The position numbers were made by a program, and so were the translations under genes. A stretch of DNA of 64,000 nt from an uncultured Dechloromonas sp. (GTDB lineage: Bacteria > Pseudomonadota > Gammaproteobacteria > Burkholderiales > Rhodocyclaceae), in contig NZ_CAMFKO010000010.1 of the NCBI RefSeq assembly GCF_945957265.1, positions 44,885 through 108,884 on the forward strand. The letters are read 5' to 3'. Under the pieces are notes generated by a model, which saw only the letters and a list, made by a program, of their open reading frames with translations, had not been told where the DNA came from and made no database searches. This document shows positions 15,601-24,058 of the stretch, in pieces (the stretch's first letter is position 1; each line of letters opens with the position of its first letter).

Positions 15601-16175
15601 TTGCCGTTACCGGGGTCGACCGGATCGATGTTCAGCACCGAGCGGTCGCCGTCGGCCTGCAGGTACTCGATGATGCGCACCTGGTTCTTGTTGCCGGTGA
15701 CGGTGATGCGCTGGACCATGCTGGCGATTTTCTGGTCGCTGGGCAGCAGGGTGAGCACCCACTTGTCCGCGTTTCCCGCCAGGTGCAGGGCATAGTTTTT
15801 CTCCAGCGCCGCGCGATTGCCGGACAGCGTGCCGCGGATGCTGTCCACGAAGGCCAGCGCCTCCGGCTGGTTGGCCAGGTTGATGCTCAGTTTCTGCTTG
15901 TCGCGCTCGATGGACAGGATGTCCTTGTCGAGGAGCAGGGTTTCCACCTTCGGGGTCAGCGTGCGCTTTTCCAGGCGGTCGGGCGCGGTGTAGGTCATTT
16001 CGCCGGTCGACACGACTGGCTTGTCGAGGATGGCGAGGTACTTCTTCTCGACGAACTTGGCACGGCCGCCCTTGTGCCTGGCCAGGTCGCCCATCAGTTG
16101 GGCGATATCGAAGGCGGCGCTGGCGGGCAGCGCGACGAGCACGCAAAGCAGGCCGGCAAGGAGGCGCTTGATCAT
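15597..16175 (-). CDS. LolA-like outer-membrane lipoprotein carrier, polyene cluster
   Basis: The product is 192 residues from the ATG at 16175; the track run-on to 17003 is in a frame that is a shadow upstream. It has a signal peptide (MIKRLLAGLLCVLVALPASAA) and then LMGDLARHKGGRAKFVEKKYLAILDKPVVSTGEMTYTAPDRLEK, the strand-rich start of the LolA fold. Such proteins ferry lipids across the periplasm. Position between the acyltransferase and MMPL genes, with overlapping ends on both sides, supports a role in moving the polyene lipid. Confidence 0.88.
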   Translation of the reverse strand: MIKRLLAGLLCVLVALPASAAFDIAQLMGDLARHKGGRAKFVEKKYLAILDKPVVSTGEMTYTAPDRLEKRTLTPKVETLLLDKDILSIERDKQKLSINLANQPEALAFVDSIRGTLSGNRAALEKNYALHLAGNADKWVLTLLPSDQKIASMVQRITVTGNKNQVRIIEYLQADGDRSVLNIDPVDPGNGK

Positions 16176-17083
16176 TTTTTCTGCCAGAAATCGAAGAAGT
16201 TGAACCAGTTGTACGGGGCCGAGCGGCAATAATGCGTCAAACGGTCGGCGTAGCGCTGCATGGCGGCGCGAATCGCGGCATCGCGCTCCTCGCGCGGCGT
16301 CTGCGTGAAATCGGCCAGCGCTTCGAAGTGCAGCCGGTAGCGGTTGCCGCCCAGGTAAAGCCCGGTCATGAAGAAGACCGGCCGGCGCAGCATCGCCGCC
16401 ATGCGCCAGGGGCCGAGCGGGAACGGGGCGGGTCGGCCGAGGAATTCGCAATCGACGGTGGCGTCGTCGCTCAGGCTGCGGTCGGCCAGCATGCCCACCG
16501 CGTAGCCGGCGTCGAGCTTGTCGCGGGCCTGCAGCATCGAGTCCATGCGGCCGAGCGGAATGACGTCGCGGCTGGCGGCCGGGTTGATGGCTTCCAGCGT
16601 GGCGTTGAGCTTGCGGGCGTTTTCCTCGTACATCAGCATCGCCACCGGCAGCCCTTCCCTGCCCCGGCCGACGGCGCGCAGGACTTCGAAACTGCCGAGG
16701 TGGGCGCCGATGAGCAGCGCGCCGGGATGGCTGCGGGCCGCCTCGGTAACCGCTTCGGCGCCGATCACTTCGATGTCGAACAGGTCGAAGCGGTCGTTGA
16801 GCAGGTAGATGCGGTCGTGGATGGTGCTGGCGAAGCTGAATACGTGGCGAAAACCGTCCGGCCATTCGGCCCAGCGCCCGAGCGCCTGGTGCAGGTAGTT
16901 GCGGCTGAAGCGGCGGGCCTTGGGCGAGAACAGCACGAAATAGCCGGCGATGCCGTAGAGCACAAGGCGGCCGATGGCGCGGCCGAAGGTCAGCGAGATC
17001 CACACCATCAGCTTCAGGATGGCCAGGTTGCTGCGTTCCTGTTGGCGCAGCCAGGCGGCTTCGGCGGGTTTGTCCTGGCTCAT
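16172..17083 (-). CDS. LpxL/HtrB-like acyltransferase, polyene cluster
   Basis: The product is 303 residues with an N-terminal membrane segment (IGRLVLYGIAGYFVLFSP). The HxxxxE catalytic motif of lysophospholipid/lipid A acyltransferases is seen in LLIGAHLGSFEVLR, and GMLADRSLSDD occupies the usual second motif. It would transfer the finished acyl chain to a lipid or sugar acceptor. Described polyene clusters often have this domain fused to a glycosyltransferase; here it stands alone. It overlaps its neighbours by 4 bases on both sides. Confidence 0.87.
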   Translation of the reverse strand: MSQDKPAEAAWLRQQERSNLAILKLMVWISLTFGRAIGRLVLYGIAGYFVLFSPKARRFSRNYLHQALGRWAEWPDGFRHVFSFASTIHDRIYLLNDRFDLFDIEVIGAEAVTEAARSHPGALLIGAHLGSFEVLRAVGRGREGLPVAMLMYEENARKLNATLEAINPAASRDVIPLGRMDSMLQARDKLDAGYAVGMLADRSLSDDATVDCEFLGRPAPFPLGPWRMAAMLRRPVFFMTGLYLGGNRYRLHFEALADFTQTPREERDAAIRAAMQRYADRLTHYCRSAPYNWFNFFDFWQKK

Positions 17084-17385
17084 GGCGCGGGGGGCGTCAG
17101 GCTGCCGGCGGCGACTTCGCGCGTGCTGGCGCGCACCGTGAAGGCAATCGCCCCGCTGGTTTTTTGAGTCAAGGAGAAAGTAAGCGCTTCCTCCGGGCCG
17201 ACCGGGCTGAAGAACTTGGCGTTGCCGACCTGCCAGGCCAGGCCCGGGCGGCCGAGCATTTCCTCGGCGAACAGGAGGGCGCGGTCGAGCAGGACGACGC
17301 CGGGGACGATCGGGCGGCCGGAGAAATGGCCGGGAAAGGCCGGGTGGTCGGCCGGCACGGTCCAGCGGAATTCAGCCTCGGCCAT
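17080..17385 (-). CDS. FabZ-like 3-hydroxyacyl-ACP dehydratase, polyene cluster
   Basis: The product is 101 residues with the hotdog-fold motif HPAFPGHFSGRPIVPGVVLLD, in which the histidine of PGHF is the catalytic base in FabZ/FabA. It is shorter than FabZ (about 145 residues), as is usual for the ApeI-type dehydratases of polyene clusters. It overlaps the ligase stop by 14 bases and the acyltransferase ATG by 4, so all three are coupled. Confidence 0.87.
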   Translation of the reverse strand: MAEAEFRWTVPADHPAFPGHFSGRPIVPGVVLLDRALLFAEEMLGRPGLAWQVGNAKFFSPVGPEEALTFSLTQKTSGAIAFTVRASTREVAAGSLTPPAP

Positions 17386-18727
17386 GCCCTGCCCCTTCCA
17401 CCTTTGTGGCGTACAGCGCCTGCAGGTCGCTGCGCGGCAGCTTGCCGGTGCTGTTGCGCGGCAGCTTGTCGACCAGCAGCAGCGGTCGGGGCAGGAAGAT
17501 GGCCTCGATCCGCTGGCGCAGCGCGACGGTGATCTGCCGGGCGCTCAGGCCGGGGGCGACGACGAAGGCGGTGAGGCGGGTGATGCCGTCCGGGCCTTCC
17601 TCGTCGGGCAGGAAGAAGGCGCCGTCGACGACGCCGGGCACGGCGCCGAGCTGGTGGTTGAGGTAGGCCAGCGAGGTGCGTTTGCCGGCGATGTTGACCA
17701 GGTCGGCGTGGCGGCCATGGAGCAGGAAGCGGTTGTCGGGCAGCAGCTCGATGACGTCGGACAGCGCGATGCGTCCTTCGACATGGCCGGCGCAGGCGGT
17801 CGTTTCGTCGCCCGTCTGCTCCAGGCGCACGCCGGGCAGCAGGGTCCACGCCGCGCCGTCGGTGGTGCGCCGGCTGGCCAGCTGGCCGGATTCGGTGGAC
17901 CCGTAGATTTCCAGCATCGGCGCCCCGGTGCGCGCTTCGGCCTCGGCGGCCAGCGCCGTCGACAGCGGCGCGGTGGCGGAGAGCAGGATGTCGATGGCCG
18001 GCAGGTCGATGCCCGACGCGAGCAGCGCCGACAGATGGAAGGGCGTGGTCACCAGCAGGCGGGGTTGCGGCACGGCGGCCAGGGCGCCGGCGATGTCCTG
18101 CGGATAGAAGGGCTTGCCGGACCAGAAGGCGCAGCCGCCGTGCAGGGCGAGCAGGAAGGTCGATTCGAAGCCGTAGCTGTGCTGGACCGGAACGGTGCCG
18201 ACCAGGACCTGCGGCCTGGCGTCGAGGCCCAGGGCGATGGCTTCGGCGCGGCCGTTCAAGGCCAGCTTGCCCCAGGTTTTAACCTGCGCCTGGGGCAGGC
18301 CGGTCGAGCCGGAGGTGAACAGGATGGCTGCCGGGTGATCGGCCGGAATCAACGGGATGTCGCCGGCGGCCGGCGTTTCCGCCGCATCGTCGAGGCCGGG
18401 GAAGGCGAAGCGCGGCAGGTCGGGGGCGTCGGCCGGGTTGTCGCACAGGGCGATCAGGTCGGGATAGTCGTCCTGCAGGCGGCGGAAGGTCTCCGGCGAC
18501 TGCGAGGACGGCTGCAGGCTGGTCATGCCGCGCAGCAGGCCGGCGGCGAAACCGACGGCAAAGCGGTAGCGGTCGTGGCACAGGTTGAGCAGGTAGCCGG
18601 TGGCGGGCAGCCGTGCGGCCAGGGCGCGGACATCGGCCAGGTAGGCGCCGACCGTTACCGGGCCATCCGGGCGCCACGCGAACACGGCAGCCGAATCGCC
18701 ATGGGCGAGTAGCGGAACGGCGTTCAT
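17372..18727 (-). CDS. AMP-dependent acyl/aryl ligase, polyene cluster
   Basis: The product is 451 residues from the ATG at 18727; the 692-residue track ORF extends in a shadow frame. The ATP-binding P-loop is AAILFTSGSTGLPQAQVKT, followed by EIYGSTESGQ, the ribose-binding HGRHADLVNIAGKRTS and the catalytic lysine region PRNSTGKLPRSDL. It would adenylate the aromatic or acyl starter and load it on an ACP. It overlaps COG4648 upstream by 4 bases. Confidence 0.9.
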   Translation of the reverse strand: MNAVPLLAHGDSAAVFAWRPDGPVTVGAYLADVRALAARLPATGYLLNLCHDRYRFAVGFAAGLLRGMTSLQPSSQSPETFRRLQDDYPDLIALCDNPADAPDLPRFAFPGLDDAAETPAAGDIPLIPADHPAAILFTSGSTGLPQAQVKTWGKLALNGRAEAIALGLDARPQVLVGTVPVQHSYGFESTFLLALHGGCAFWSGKPFYPQDIAGALAAVPQPRLLVTTPFHLSALLASGIDLPAIDILLSATAPLSTALAAEAEARTGAPMLEIYGSTESGQLASRRTTDGAAWTLLPGVRLEQTGDETTACAGHVEGRIALSDVIELLPDNRFLLHGRHADLVNIAGKRTSLAYLNHQLGAVPGVVDGAFFLPDEEGPDGITRLTAFVVAPGLSARQITVALRQRIEAIFLPRPLLLVDKLPRNSTGKLPRSDLQALYATKVEGAGHGRG

Positions 18728-19398
18728 GAGGGCTTGGCCGGCGACTGGTTTTGCTTGCTGTGCACGCGATAGGCGCGGACGACCTGGGCCAGGCTCGGGC
18801 GCTCCTCCGGCGGCAGCGCGAACATCCGCCAGATGTGCTCGGCGACGAACATGCCGGCCAGCAGGGGCATCGACAGCAGGTTGGCGAAGACCGACCAGGT
18901 CGCTTGCGGGGCGAACAGCCAGAGCACGGCGGAGATCAGCGCGTTGGACAGGAAGAACAGCGTCCAGGCCAGGGTCGCCTGGCGGGTGTAGCGTCTTTTG
19001 CGTTCGGATGTCGGGCCGGGATGCACCGCGCGGTCGAGCTGGGTGATCAGCGCTTCGCCGCCGCCGAGCAGGCTGCGTCCGAACAGCGTGGCGAGGGCGA
19101 GATTGGCGCCGGCGTGCTGGATGAAAAAGACCAGCGGGACATTCTCCCGCAGGGTCGGCCACAGCCAGGCGATGGCCCCGAACAGCAGCACGTTGCCGCC
19201 GACGGCGGGCAGCGGGTGGCGGGTGCGCCAGAGAAGCAGCCCGACGGCCGCGATGATCGGCGAGACGCCGAGCAGCACCGAGATGTCGGGCGATCCTTCG
19301 CCGGCGGTGCCGACATGGGCGAGCACGGCCCAGGCGACGAGCAAGGCGACGATGGCCAGGCCGCGCAGCAGCTGGGCCGGGGTAGCGTGGTGTTTCAT
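18724..19398 (-). CDS. COG4648-type multi-pass membrane protein, polyene cluster
   Basis: The product is 224 residues from the ATG at 19398 (MKHHATPAQLL), preferred over the GTG at 19410. There are about six hydrophobic helices: LAIVALLVAWAVLAHVG, ISVLLGVSPIIAAVGLLLW, VGGNVLLFGAIAWLWP, FIQHAGANLALATLFG, ATLAWTLFFLSNALISAVLWLF and ANLLSMPLLAGMFVAEH. This uncharacterised membrane family is a regular companion of the ACP-ligase part of polyene clusters. The start codon lies inside a perfect 9-base-stem hairpin. Confidence 0.85.
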   Translation of the reverse strand: MKHHATPAQLLRGLAIVALLVAWAVLAHVGTAGEGSPDISVLLGVSPIIAAVGLLLWRTRHPLPAVGGNVLLFGAIAWLWPTLRENVPLVFFIQHAGANLALATLFGRSLLGGGEALITQLDRAVHPGPTSERKRRYTRQATLAWTLFFLSNALISAVLWLFAPQATWSVFANLLSMPLLAGMFVAEHIWRMFALPPEERPSLAQVVRAYRVHSKQNQSPAKPS

Positions 19399-19428
19399 GC
19401 GGCGAGGCACTTAATGAAGTCGCCGCAT
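19397..19428 (-). promoter_or_regulatory. Hairpin overlapping the COG4648 start codon
   Basis: ATGCGGCGA and TCGCCGCAT are perfect 9-base arms around a 14-base loop. In the minus-strand mRNA the AUG start sits at the edge of the 3' arm, so folding would hide the initiation region. The whole ACP-to-COG4648 gap is 117 bases, unusual in an otherwise overlapping operon. Confidence 0.4.
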
Positions 19429-19515
19429 CTGACCTTGCGGCAAGGCGCAAACCACGGCGATACCGGGCGTGTCGCGAGGATTTTCAACGCAGCCACGGGG
19501 CCAAAGCACGGGTGT

Positions 19516-19800
19516 TCATTGGCTTCGCTGGCTGGCGATGTAGGTGCCCAGGGCGCGCAGCGACGAGAAGATGCGGATGTTGTCCTCGTTGTCCGACTTG
19601 AGCTGGATGGCGTATTTCTTGGAAATGACCAGCGCGATTTCGAGGACGTCGATCGAATCCAGGCCCAGTCCGTCGCCGAACAGCGGCGCGTCGGCCTCGA
19701 TTTCACCGGCGTCGATGTCGAGATTGAGAGCCGAGACGATGAGTGCGGCGATTTCCGGCAGCAGGGCTTCGACGGATTCCGGGGACGGGGCTTGAGACAT
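19516..19800 (-). CDS. Acyl carrier protein 2, polyene cluster
   Basis: The product is a 94-residue acidic protein with the phosphopantetheine attachment motif GLGLDSIDVLEIAL (serine of DSID). The helix arrangement EIAALIVSALNLDIDAGEIEADAPLFGDGLGLDSID is typical for ACPs. It holds the growing chain or starter for the ketosynthases and is the substrate for loading by the AMP ligase downstream. It lies 18 bases after the ketosynthase gene. Confidence 0.92.
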   Translation of the reverse strand: MSQAPSPESVEALLPEIAALIVSALNLDIDAGEIEADAPLFGDGLGLDSIDVLEIALVISKKYAIQLKSDNEDNIRIFSSLRALGTYIASQRSQ

Positions 19801-19818
19801 GGCGAGACTTCCGAGTGT

Positions 19819-21069
19819 TCAGGGGGTGACGGCGCGGAAGGCCAGCACCGCGTTGCTGCCGCCAAAGGCGAAGGAGTTGGACAGCGCCGCGCGCAGCGCC
19901 TGGGGGCGGCCGGTCGTCACGTGATCGACGCCGGTGCAGGCCGGATCGAGATTGTTGTCGAGATTGGCCGTCGGCGGGATGACCTGCTCGCGCAGGGCGA
20001 GCACCGTGGCAATGGCTTCGATGGCGCCGGCGGCGCCGAGCAGGTGGCCGTGCATCGACTTGGTGGCGCTGACCGGCAGGCTGGCGGCGCGGGCGCCGAA
20101 CACCGCCTTCAGGGCGCCGACCTCGACCGGGTCGCCTTCCGCCGTGGCCGTGCCGTGGGCGTTGATGTAGTCGATGTCGTCGGGCGTCAGGCCGGCGTCG
20201 GCCAGGGTCAGGTTGAGGGCGCGGACCTGGCCTTCGATTTCCGGGCGGACCAGGTGGCTGTGATCGCAACTCGTGCCGTAGCCGACCATTTCGCCGTGGA
20301 TGCGGGCACCGCGGGCGACCGCGTGGTCCCAGTCCTCGAGCACCAGCGCCGCGCCGCCCTCGCCCAGCACCAGGCCGCGGCGGTCGGCGGCGAACGGCCG
20401 GCAGGCGGCCGGCGAGGTCTCGGCGTCGCCGGGAGCCATGACGCGCAGGGCTTCCCAGGCGCGGGCGACGCCGTAGGCCTGCGGCACGTCGGAACCGCCG
20501 GTGACCATGATCGTCGCCTCGCCGGAACGGACGCGGCGGAAGGCCTCGCCGATGGCGATGGCCGACGAGGCGCAGGCCACGGTGTGGCTCTGGCTGATGG
20601 CGCCCAGCCCGAGCTGGATCGAGATGTGGGCGTTGGCGGCGTTGTTCATGCCGAGCACGACGGCGAGTGGCGACAGGCGCTCGCGGCCCTTCTGCCACAG
20701 TTCGCGGTAGCCCTTTTCATAGGCCAGCGTGCCGCCCAGCGCGGTGCCCCAGGAAACGCCCCAGGTGTCGCGCGATTCGCCGTCGGCCTGGCGCGGCAGG
20801 CCGGCATCGTCCCAGGCGCCGAAGGCGGCGGCCATGCCGAGCTGGGCGAAGCGGTCCATCATCGCGGCCAGCGGCCTGCCGAGGACGGCATCCGGATCGA
20901 AGCCCGGGCAGCTGACGAAGGGAATGGACAGCGGACGCGGCAGATCGTCGGTCAGCAGGTAGCGGATGGCCGATTCGCCGGCGCTCAGACGGGCGAAGAA
21001 GTCGGCCAGGTCGCCGCCATAAGGACTGACCAGCCCGAGGCCAGTGATCGCAACCCGCCGCTGGCTCAT
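19819..21069 (-). CDS. Beta-ketoacyl-ACP synthase (FabF-like), polyene cluster
   Basis: The product is 416 residues. The active-site cysteine is in HTVACASSAIAIGE, with histidines in INAHGTATAEGD and KSMHGHLLGAAGAIEA, and a closing NSFAFGGSNAVLAF; the triad is complete. It is a second full ketosynthase besides the one at 702-1892, as expected for polyene clusters that carry two or three. It sits 3 bases from the first ACP gene upstream and 18 from the second downstream. Confidence 0.92.
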   Translation of the reverse strand: MSQRRVAITGLGLVSPYGGDLADFFARLSAGESAIRYLLTDDLPRPLSIPFVSCPGFDPDAVLGRPLAAMMDRFAQLGMAAAFGAWDDAGLPRQADGESRDTWGVSWGTALGGTLAYEKGYRELWQKGRERLSPLAVVLGMNNAANAHISIQLGLGAISQSHTVACASSAIAIGEAFRRVRSGEATIMVTGGSDVPQAYGVARAWEALRVMAPGDAETSPAACRPFAADRRGLVLGEGGAALVLEDWDHAVARGARIHGEMVGYGTSCDHSHLVRPEIEGQVRALNLTLADAGLTPDDIDYINAHGTATAEGDPVEVGALKAVFGARAASLPVSATKSMHGHLLGAAGAIEAIATVLALREQVIPPTANLDNNLDPACTGVDHVTTGRPQALRAALSNSFAFGGSNAVLAFRAVTP

Positions 21070-21072
21070 CGC

Positions 21073-21312
21073 TCAGTTTTTCTGGGAGGCGATCAAGCCG
21101 TCCATCAAGGCGACCATTTCGCCGACGGTCTGGGGAGTCTTCAGGTCGCTGGAGAGCTTGATGTTGAAGCGATCCTCGAATTCGAACATCAACTCGAGCA
21201 TCATCAGCGAGTCGACGCCGAGGTCTGCCAAAGGCGCTTCCGGCACGACGCTGTCGGGCTCGACGCCAAGGCGGTCTTTGAGAAATTCGCGAATCAGGCC
21301 AATGGAATCCAT
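21073..21312 (-). CDS. Acyl carrier protein 1, polyene cluster
   Basis: The product is 79 residues with the phosphopantetheine motif LADLGVDSLMMLELMFEFE, serine in VDSL. This is the first gene of the long minus-strand operon, with a candidate sigma-70 promoter immediately upstream. Two tandem but divergent ACPs (this and 19516-19800) are usual in aryl-polyene clusters and may serve starter loading and elongation separately. Confidence 0.92.
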   Translation of the reverse strand: MDSIGLIREFLKDRLGVEPDSVVPEAPLADLGVDSLMMLELMFEFEDRFNIKLSSDLKTPQTVGEMVALMDGLIASQKN

Positions 21313-21321
21313 AGGTTCGCG

Positions 21322-21349
21322 ATTTTAGCTGAAAGCCCATGTTTTCCAA
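21322..21349 (-). promoter_or_regulatory. Candidate sigma-70 promoter for the polyene operon
   Basis: On the minus strand TTGGAA and TAAAAT are 16 bases apart. The -10 ends only 9 bases before the ACP start, so any leader would be very short. By-eye match only. Confidence 0.35.
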
Positions 21350-21456
21350 AGACTTGCCCGGAGGCCTCGGGTTTTTCCGATGGCGCCGGCGCTTCGGGGG
21401 CCGATTTGCTACCATACCGCCGCCCTTTCTCCTTTCCGACCGCCGCCGAGCCACCG

Positions 21457-22131
21457 ATGCACCTGTTTCGCGAATCGCCCTGGTATCGCCAGATCGCCGC
21501 CCGGATGATCACCCTGTGGCCGCTCAAGGCGCTGGGTACGGCTGCATTCATGATGGCCTTCTTCTGGGCCTATTTCGCCGTCCTGCGCAACCCGCTGAAT
21601 CCGGTCACGGTGATGCCGCTGACCTGGCTCGACACGGCGATACCGGTCACCTCGCTGGCCTTTCCGTTCTATGCCTCGCTGTGGGTCTATGCCTCGCTGC
21701 CCGTCGCCTTCATGAAGGACATCCGCGCCATGCTGCTGTTCGGCTGGTGGATGGCGCTGATGTGCCTGCTCTGCCTGGGCATCTTCTGGCTGTTGCCGAG
21801 CGGCGTGCCGCCGGCCGGCATCGACTGGACGCTGTATCCGGAAATGGCGGTGATCAAGGATGTCGATACCGGCGGCAATGCCTGCCCGTCGCTGCATGTC
21901 GCTTCGGCGGTGTTCGCCGCGGTCTGGCTGGGGCGGATATTCGCAGGCGTCGGCGCGCCGTCCGTCGTGCGCTGGTTGAGCTGGCTGCATTGCCTGGCCA
22001 TCCTGTGGTCGACCGTCGCCACCCGCCAGCATGTGGTGCTCGACGTGCTGGCCGGGGCCGCCGTCGGGGTGCTTTTTGGCCTGTGGGGCCTGCGCCATGC
22101 CTTGCGCATGGCGCCGGAGCAGCGAATCTAG
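21457..22131 (+). CDS. PAP2-family membrane phosphatase
   Basis: The product is 224 residues from the ATG at 21457; the 1126-codon track ORF upstream is a shadow. It has about six membrane helices. The phosphatase motifs are GNACPSLHVASAVF (PSLH histidine) and ATRQHVVLDVLAGAAVG (HxxxD). The KxxxxxxRP first motif is not clearly seen, as in the PAP2_3/inositol-phosphotransferase branch. It probably dephosphorylates a lipid phosphate. It is divergent from the polyene operon, and its TAG stop is part of a large inverted repeat. Confidence 0.85.
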   Translation: MHLFRESPWYRQIAARMITLWPLKALGTAAFMMAFFWAYFAVLRNPLNPVTVMPLTWLDTAIPVTSLAFPFYASLWVYASLPVAFMKDIRAMLLFGWWMALMCLLCLGIFWLLPSGVPPAGIDWTLYPEMAVIKDVDTGGNACPSLHVASAVFAAVWLGRIFAGVGAPSVVRWLSWLHCLAILWSTVATRQHVVLDVLAGAAVGVLFGLWGLRHALRMAPEQRI

Positions 22132-22295
22132 CAGCCAGTCACGCAGATTCCGCTATGTTCGGCACGCCCCGCATCCCCGCTCGCTTTGTCGCTCATCCTC
22201 GCCATGGCTACGGCCATGGCTGCGGTTCGCTTCGCGCGACCGGGGCGCGGATGCGTGCCTCGGCATCGACGCGAACCTGCGTGACTGACTGCTAG
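22128..22295. repeat. 168-base imperfect inverted repeat between convergent genes
   Basis: Terminal arms CTAGCAGYCAGTCACGCAGRTTC match in 21 of 23 positions in inverse orientation. The middle carries GCCATGGCTACGGCCATGGC, itself nearly palindromic. The ends contain the TAG stop codons of both PAP2 (plus) and DsbD (minus). It could be a REP/MITE-type element or a large bidirectional terminator. Confidence 0.6.
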
Positions 22296-24058
22296 CCCGC
22301 CGTGCCGGTTTTCTGCAGCGATTTCACGAATTGCTCGGCATTCTGGAAGCCGACGACGCGAACGGCCTTGTTTTCCTGGCCCTTGGCATCGAAAAAGATG
22401 ATGCCGGGCGGGCCGAACAGGCCGAAACGGGCCAGTAGCGCCTTGTCGTCGGCCGAATTGGCGGTCACGTCGGCCTGCAACAGGGTGTAGGCCGCCAGCC
22501 TGGCCTGGACTGTCGGGTCGGAAAAGGTGAATTTCTCCATTTCCTTGCACGACACGCACCAGTCGGCATAGAAATCGAGCATCACCGGCTTGCCGGCGGC
22601 GGCGATCTTCGCTTCCAGCTCGGCTACCGAGGCGACGCGCGTGAACGGCAGGTGTTTGACGTCGGCGGCAACCGCCGTGCCGCGCAGGCCGGCCAGCGGC
22701 TGCAGCGGGTCGCGGCTGCCGGCCAGGGCGCCGAGCAGCAGGGCGGCGCCGGTGAGCAGCATGACGATGCCGATGCCTTTCCAGAAGCGTTGCCAGCCCT
22801 TGGCGTGCGGCGGCAGCGGGTCGAGGGCGTGGAGGTAGATGGCCGGCACGATGAGCAGCAGCGCCCAGGCCAGCATGGCGGCGACCGGCGGCACGACCGG
22901 CGACACCAGCCACACCGCGGTGGCCAGCAGCAGCACGCCGAAGGCTTTCTTGACACCTTCCATCCACGGCCCGGTCCTCGGCAGCAGCGAACCGCCGGCC
23001 AGGCCGACGGCAAGCAGCGGCGCACCCATGCCCAGCGCCATGACGAACAGCGCCGTGCCGCCGAGCACCGCGTCGCCGGTCTGGCCGATGTAGAGCAGCG
23101 CGCCGGCCAGCGGCGCGGCGACGCAGGGGCCGACAATCAGCGCCGACAGCGCGCCCATCAGGAAGACGCCGATGCCGCGCCCGCCCTGCAGGTGGCCGGA
23201 TTCTTCCGACAGCTTGCTCTGCAGCGCGGTCGGCAGCTGCAGTTCGTAGAAGCCGAACATCGAGAAGGAGAGCACCACGAAGACCAGCGCGAAGCCGCCG
23301 AGCACCCAGGCGTTCTGCAGGGCGCTGGAGATCAGCGTGCCGGTGAGGCCGGCGGCGATGCCGGCGGCGGCGTAGGTGACCGCCATGCCCAGCACATAGG
23401 CCAGGGCCAGGGCGAAGCCGCGGGCGTGCGACGCCTTGTGGCCCTGCCCGGCGATGATGCCGGAGAGGATGGGAATCATCGGGAAGACGCAGGGGGTCAG
23501 CGACAGGCCGAGGCCGGCGACGAAGAAGAAGGCGAGAATGGCCCAGAAGCCGGCGTTCTTCAGCGTCGCGGCGATCAGGCCGCTCTCGTCGCCCTCGCCC
23601 GCTTCGCCGAGCGCGGCCGCGCTCGGCGTGCTGGCCGGGTCGGGCAGTGTGACGCTGAGCGGCTGGGTTTGCGGCGGGTAGCAGACGCCGGCGTCGGCGC
23701 AGCCCTGCGCGGTGACCTTGAGGTCGAGCGTCAGCACGCCCGAGGCTGCCCTTTCGACCGGCACGCGGATGGCGACCGACTTGTAATAGACCTCGACCTT
23801 GCCGAAGGTGTCGTCTTCCTTTTCCTTGCCCTTGGGGTAGGTTGTCGTGCCCGGCCGGGCGGCGTCGCCGTCGATGGCGATGCGGAACTTGTCGCGATAG
23901 AGGTAGTAGCCCTTGGCGATCTCGTAGCGGACTTCGAGGGTCTCTCCGTCGATGGCGCGCACCGAGGGCTTGAAGGCGACGGCGGGATCGAGGAACTCGT
24001 CGGCGTGGGCAAGCGGGACGAGCAGGGCAAACAGGAAGAGAAAAACGCGCATGGTCAT
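22292..24058 (-). CDS. dsbD: Thiol:disulfide interchange protein DsbD
   Basis: The product is 588 residues from the ATG at 24058 (MTMRVFLFLFALLVPLAHA, signal peptide). The order is as in DsbD: a periplasmic alpha domain (GCADAGVCYPPQTQPL, redox cysteines), an eight-helix membrane domain with LSLTPCVFPMIPILSGI and VGPCVAAPLAGALLY (the two membrane cysteines), and a thioredoxin-like gamma domain with FYADWCVSCKEME. It carries electrons from cytoplasmic thioredoxin to periplasmic disulfide isomerases and cytochrome c maturation. It overlaps cutA by 4 bases. Confidence 0.95.
   Translation of the reverse strand: MTMRVFLFLFALLVPLAHADEFLDPAVAFKPSVRAIDGETLEVRYEIAKGYYLYRDKFRIAIDGDAARPGTTTYPKGKEKEDDTFGKVEVYYKSVAIRVPVERAASGVLTLDLKVTAQGCADAGVCYPPQTQPLSVTLPDPASTPSAAALGEAGEGDESGLIAATLKNAGFWAILAFFFVAGLGLSLTPCVFPMIPILSGIIAGQGHKASHARGFALALAYVLGMAVTYAAAGIAAGLTGTLISSALQNAWVLGGFALVFVVLSFSMFGFYELQLPTALQSKLSEESGHLQGGRGIGVFLMGALSALIVGPCVAAPLAGALLYIGQTGDAVLGGTALFVMALGMGAPLLAVGLAGGSLLPRTGPWMEGVKKAFGVLLLATAVWLVSPVVPPVAAMLAWALLLIVPAIYLHALDPLPPHAKGWQRFWKGIGIVMLLTGAALLLGALAGSRDPLQPLAGLRGTAVAADVKHLPFTRVASVAELEAKIAAAGKPVMLDFYADWCVSCKEMEKFTFSDPTVQARLAAYTLLQADVTANSADDKALLARFGLFGPPGIIFFDAKGQENKAVRVVGFQNAEQFVKSLQKTGTAG

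Noticed and set aside
18751-22131. 1126-codon plus-strand ORF
   Set aside because: Its first part is antisense to ACPs, ketosynthase and COG4648 protein and has the Gly/Ala/Arg/Gln-rich look of a GC-driven shadow frame; only the PAP2 part from 21457 is real.
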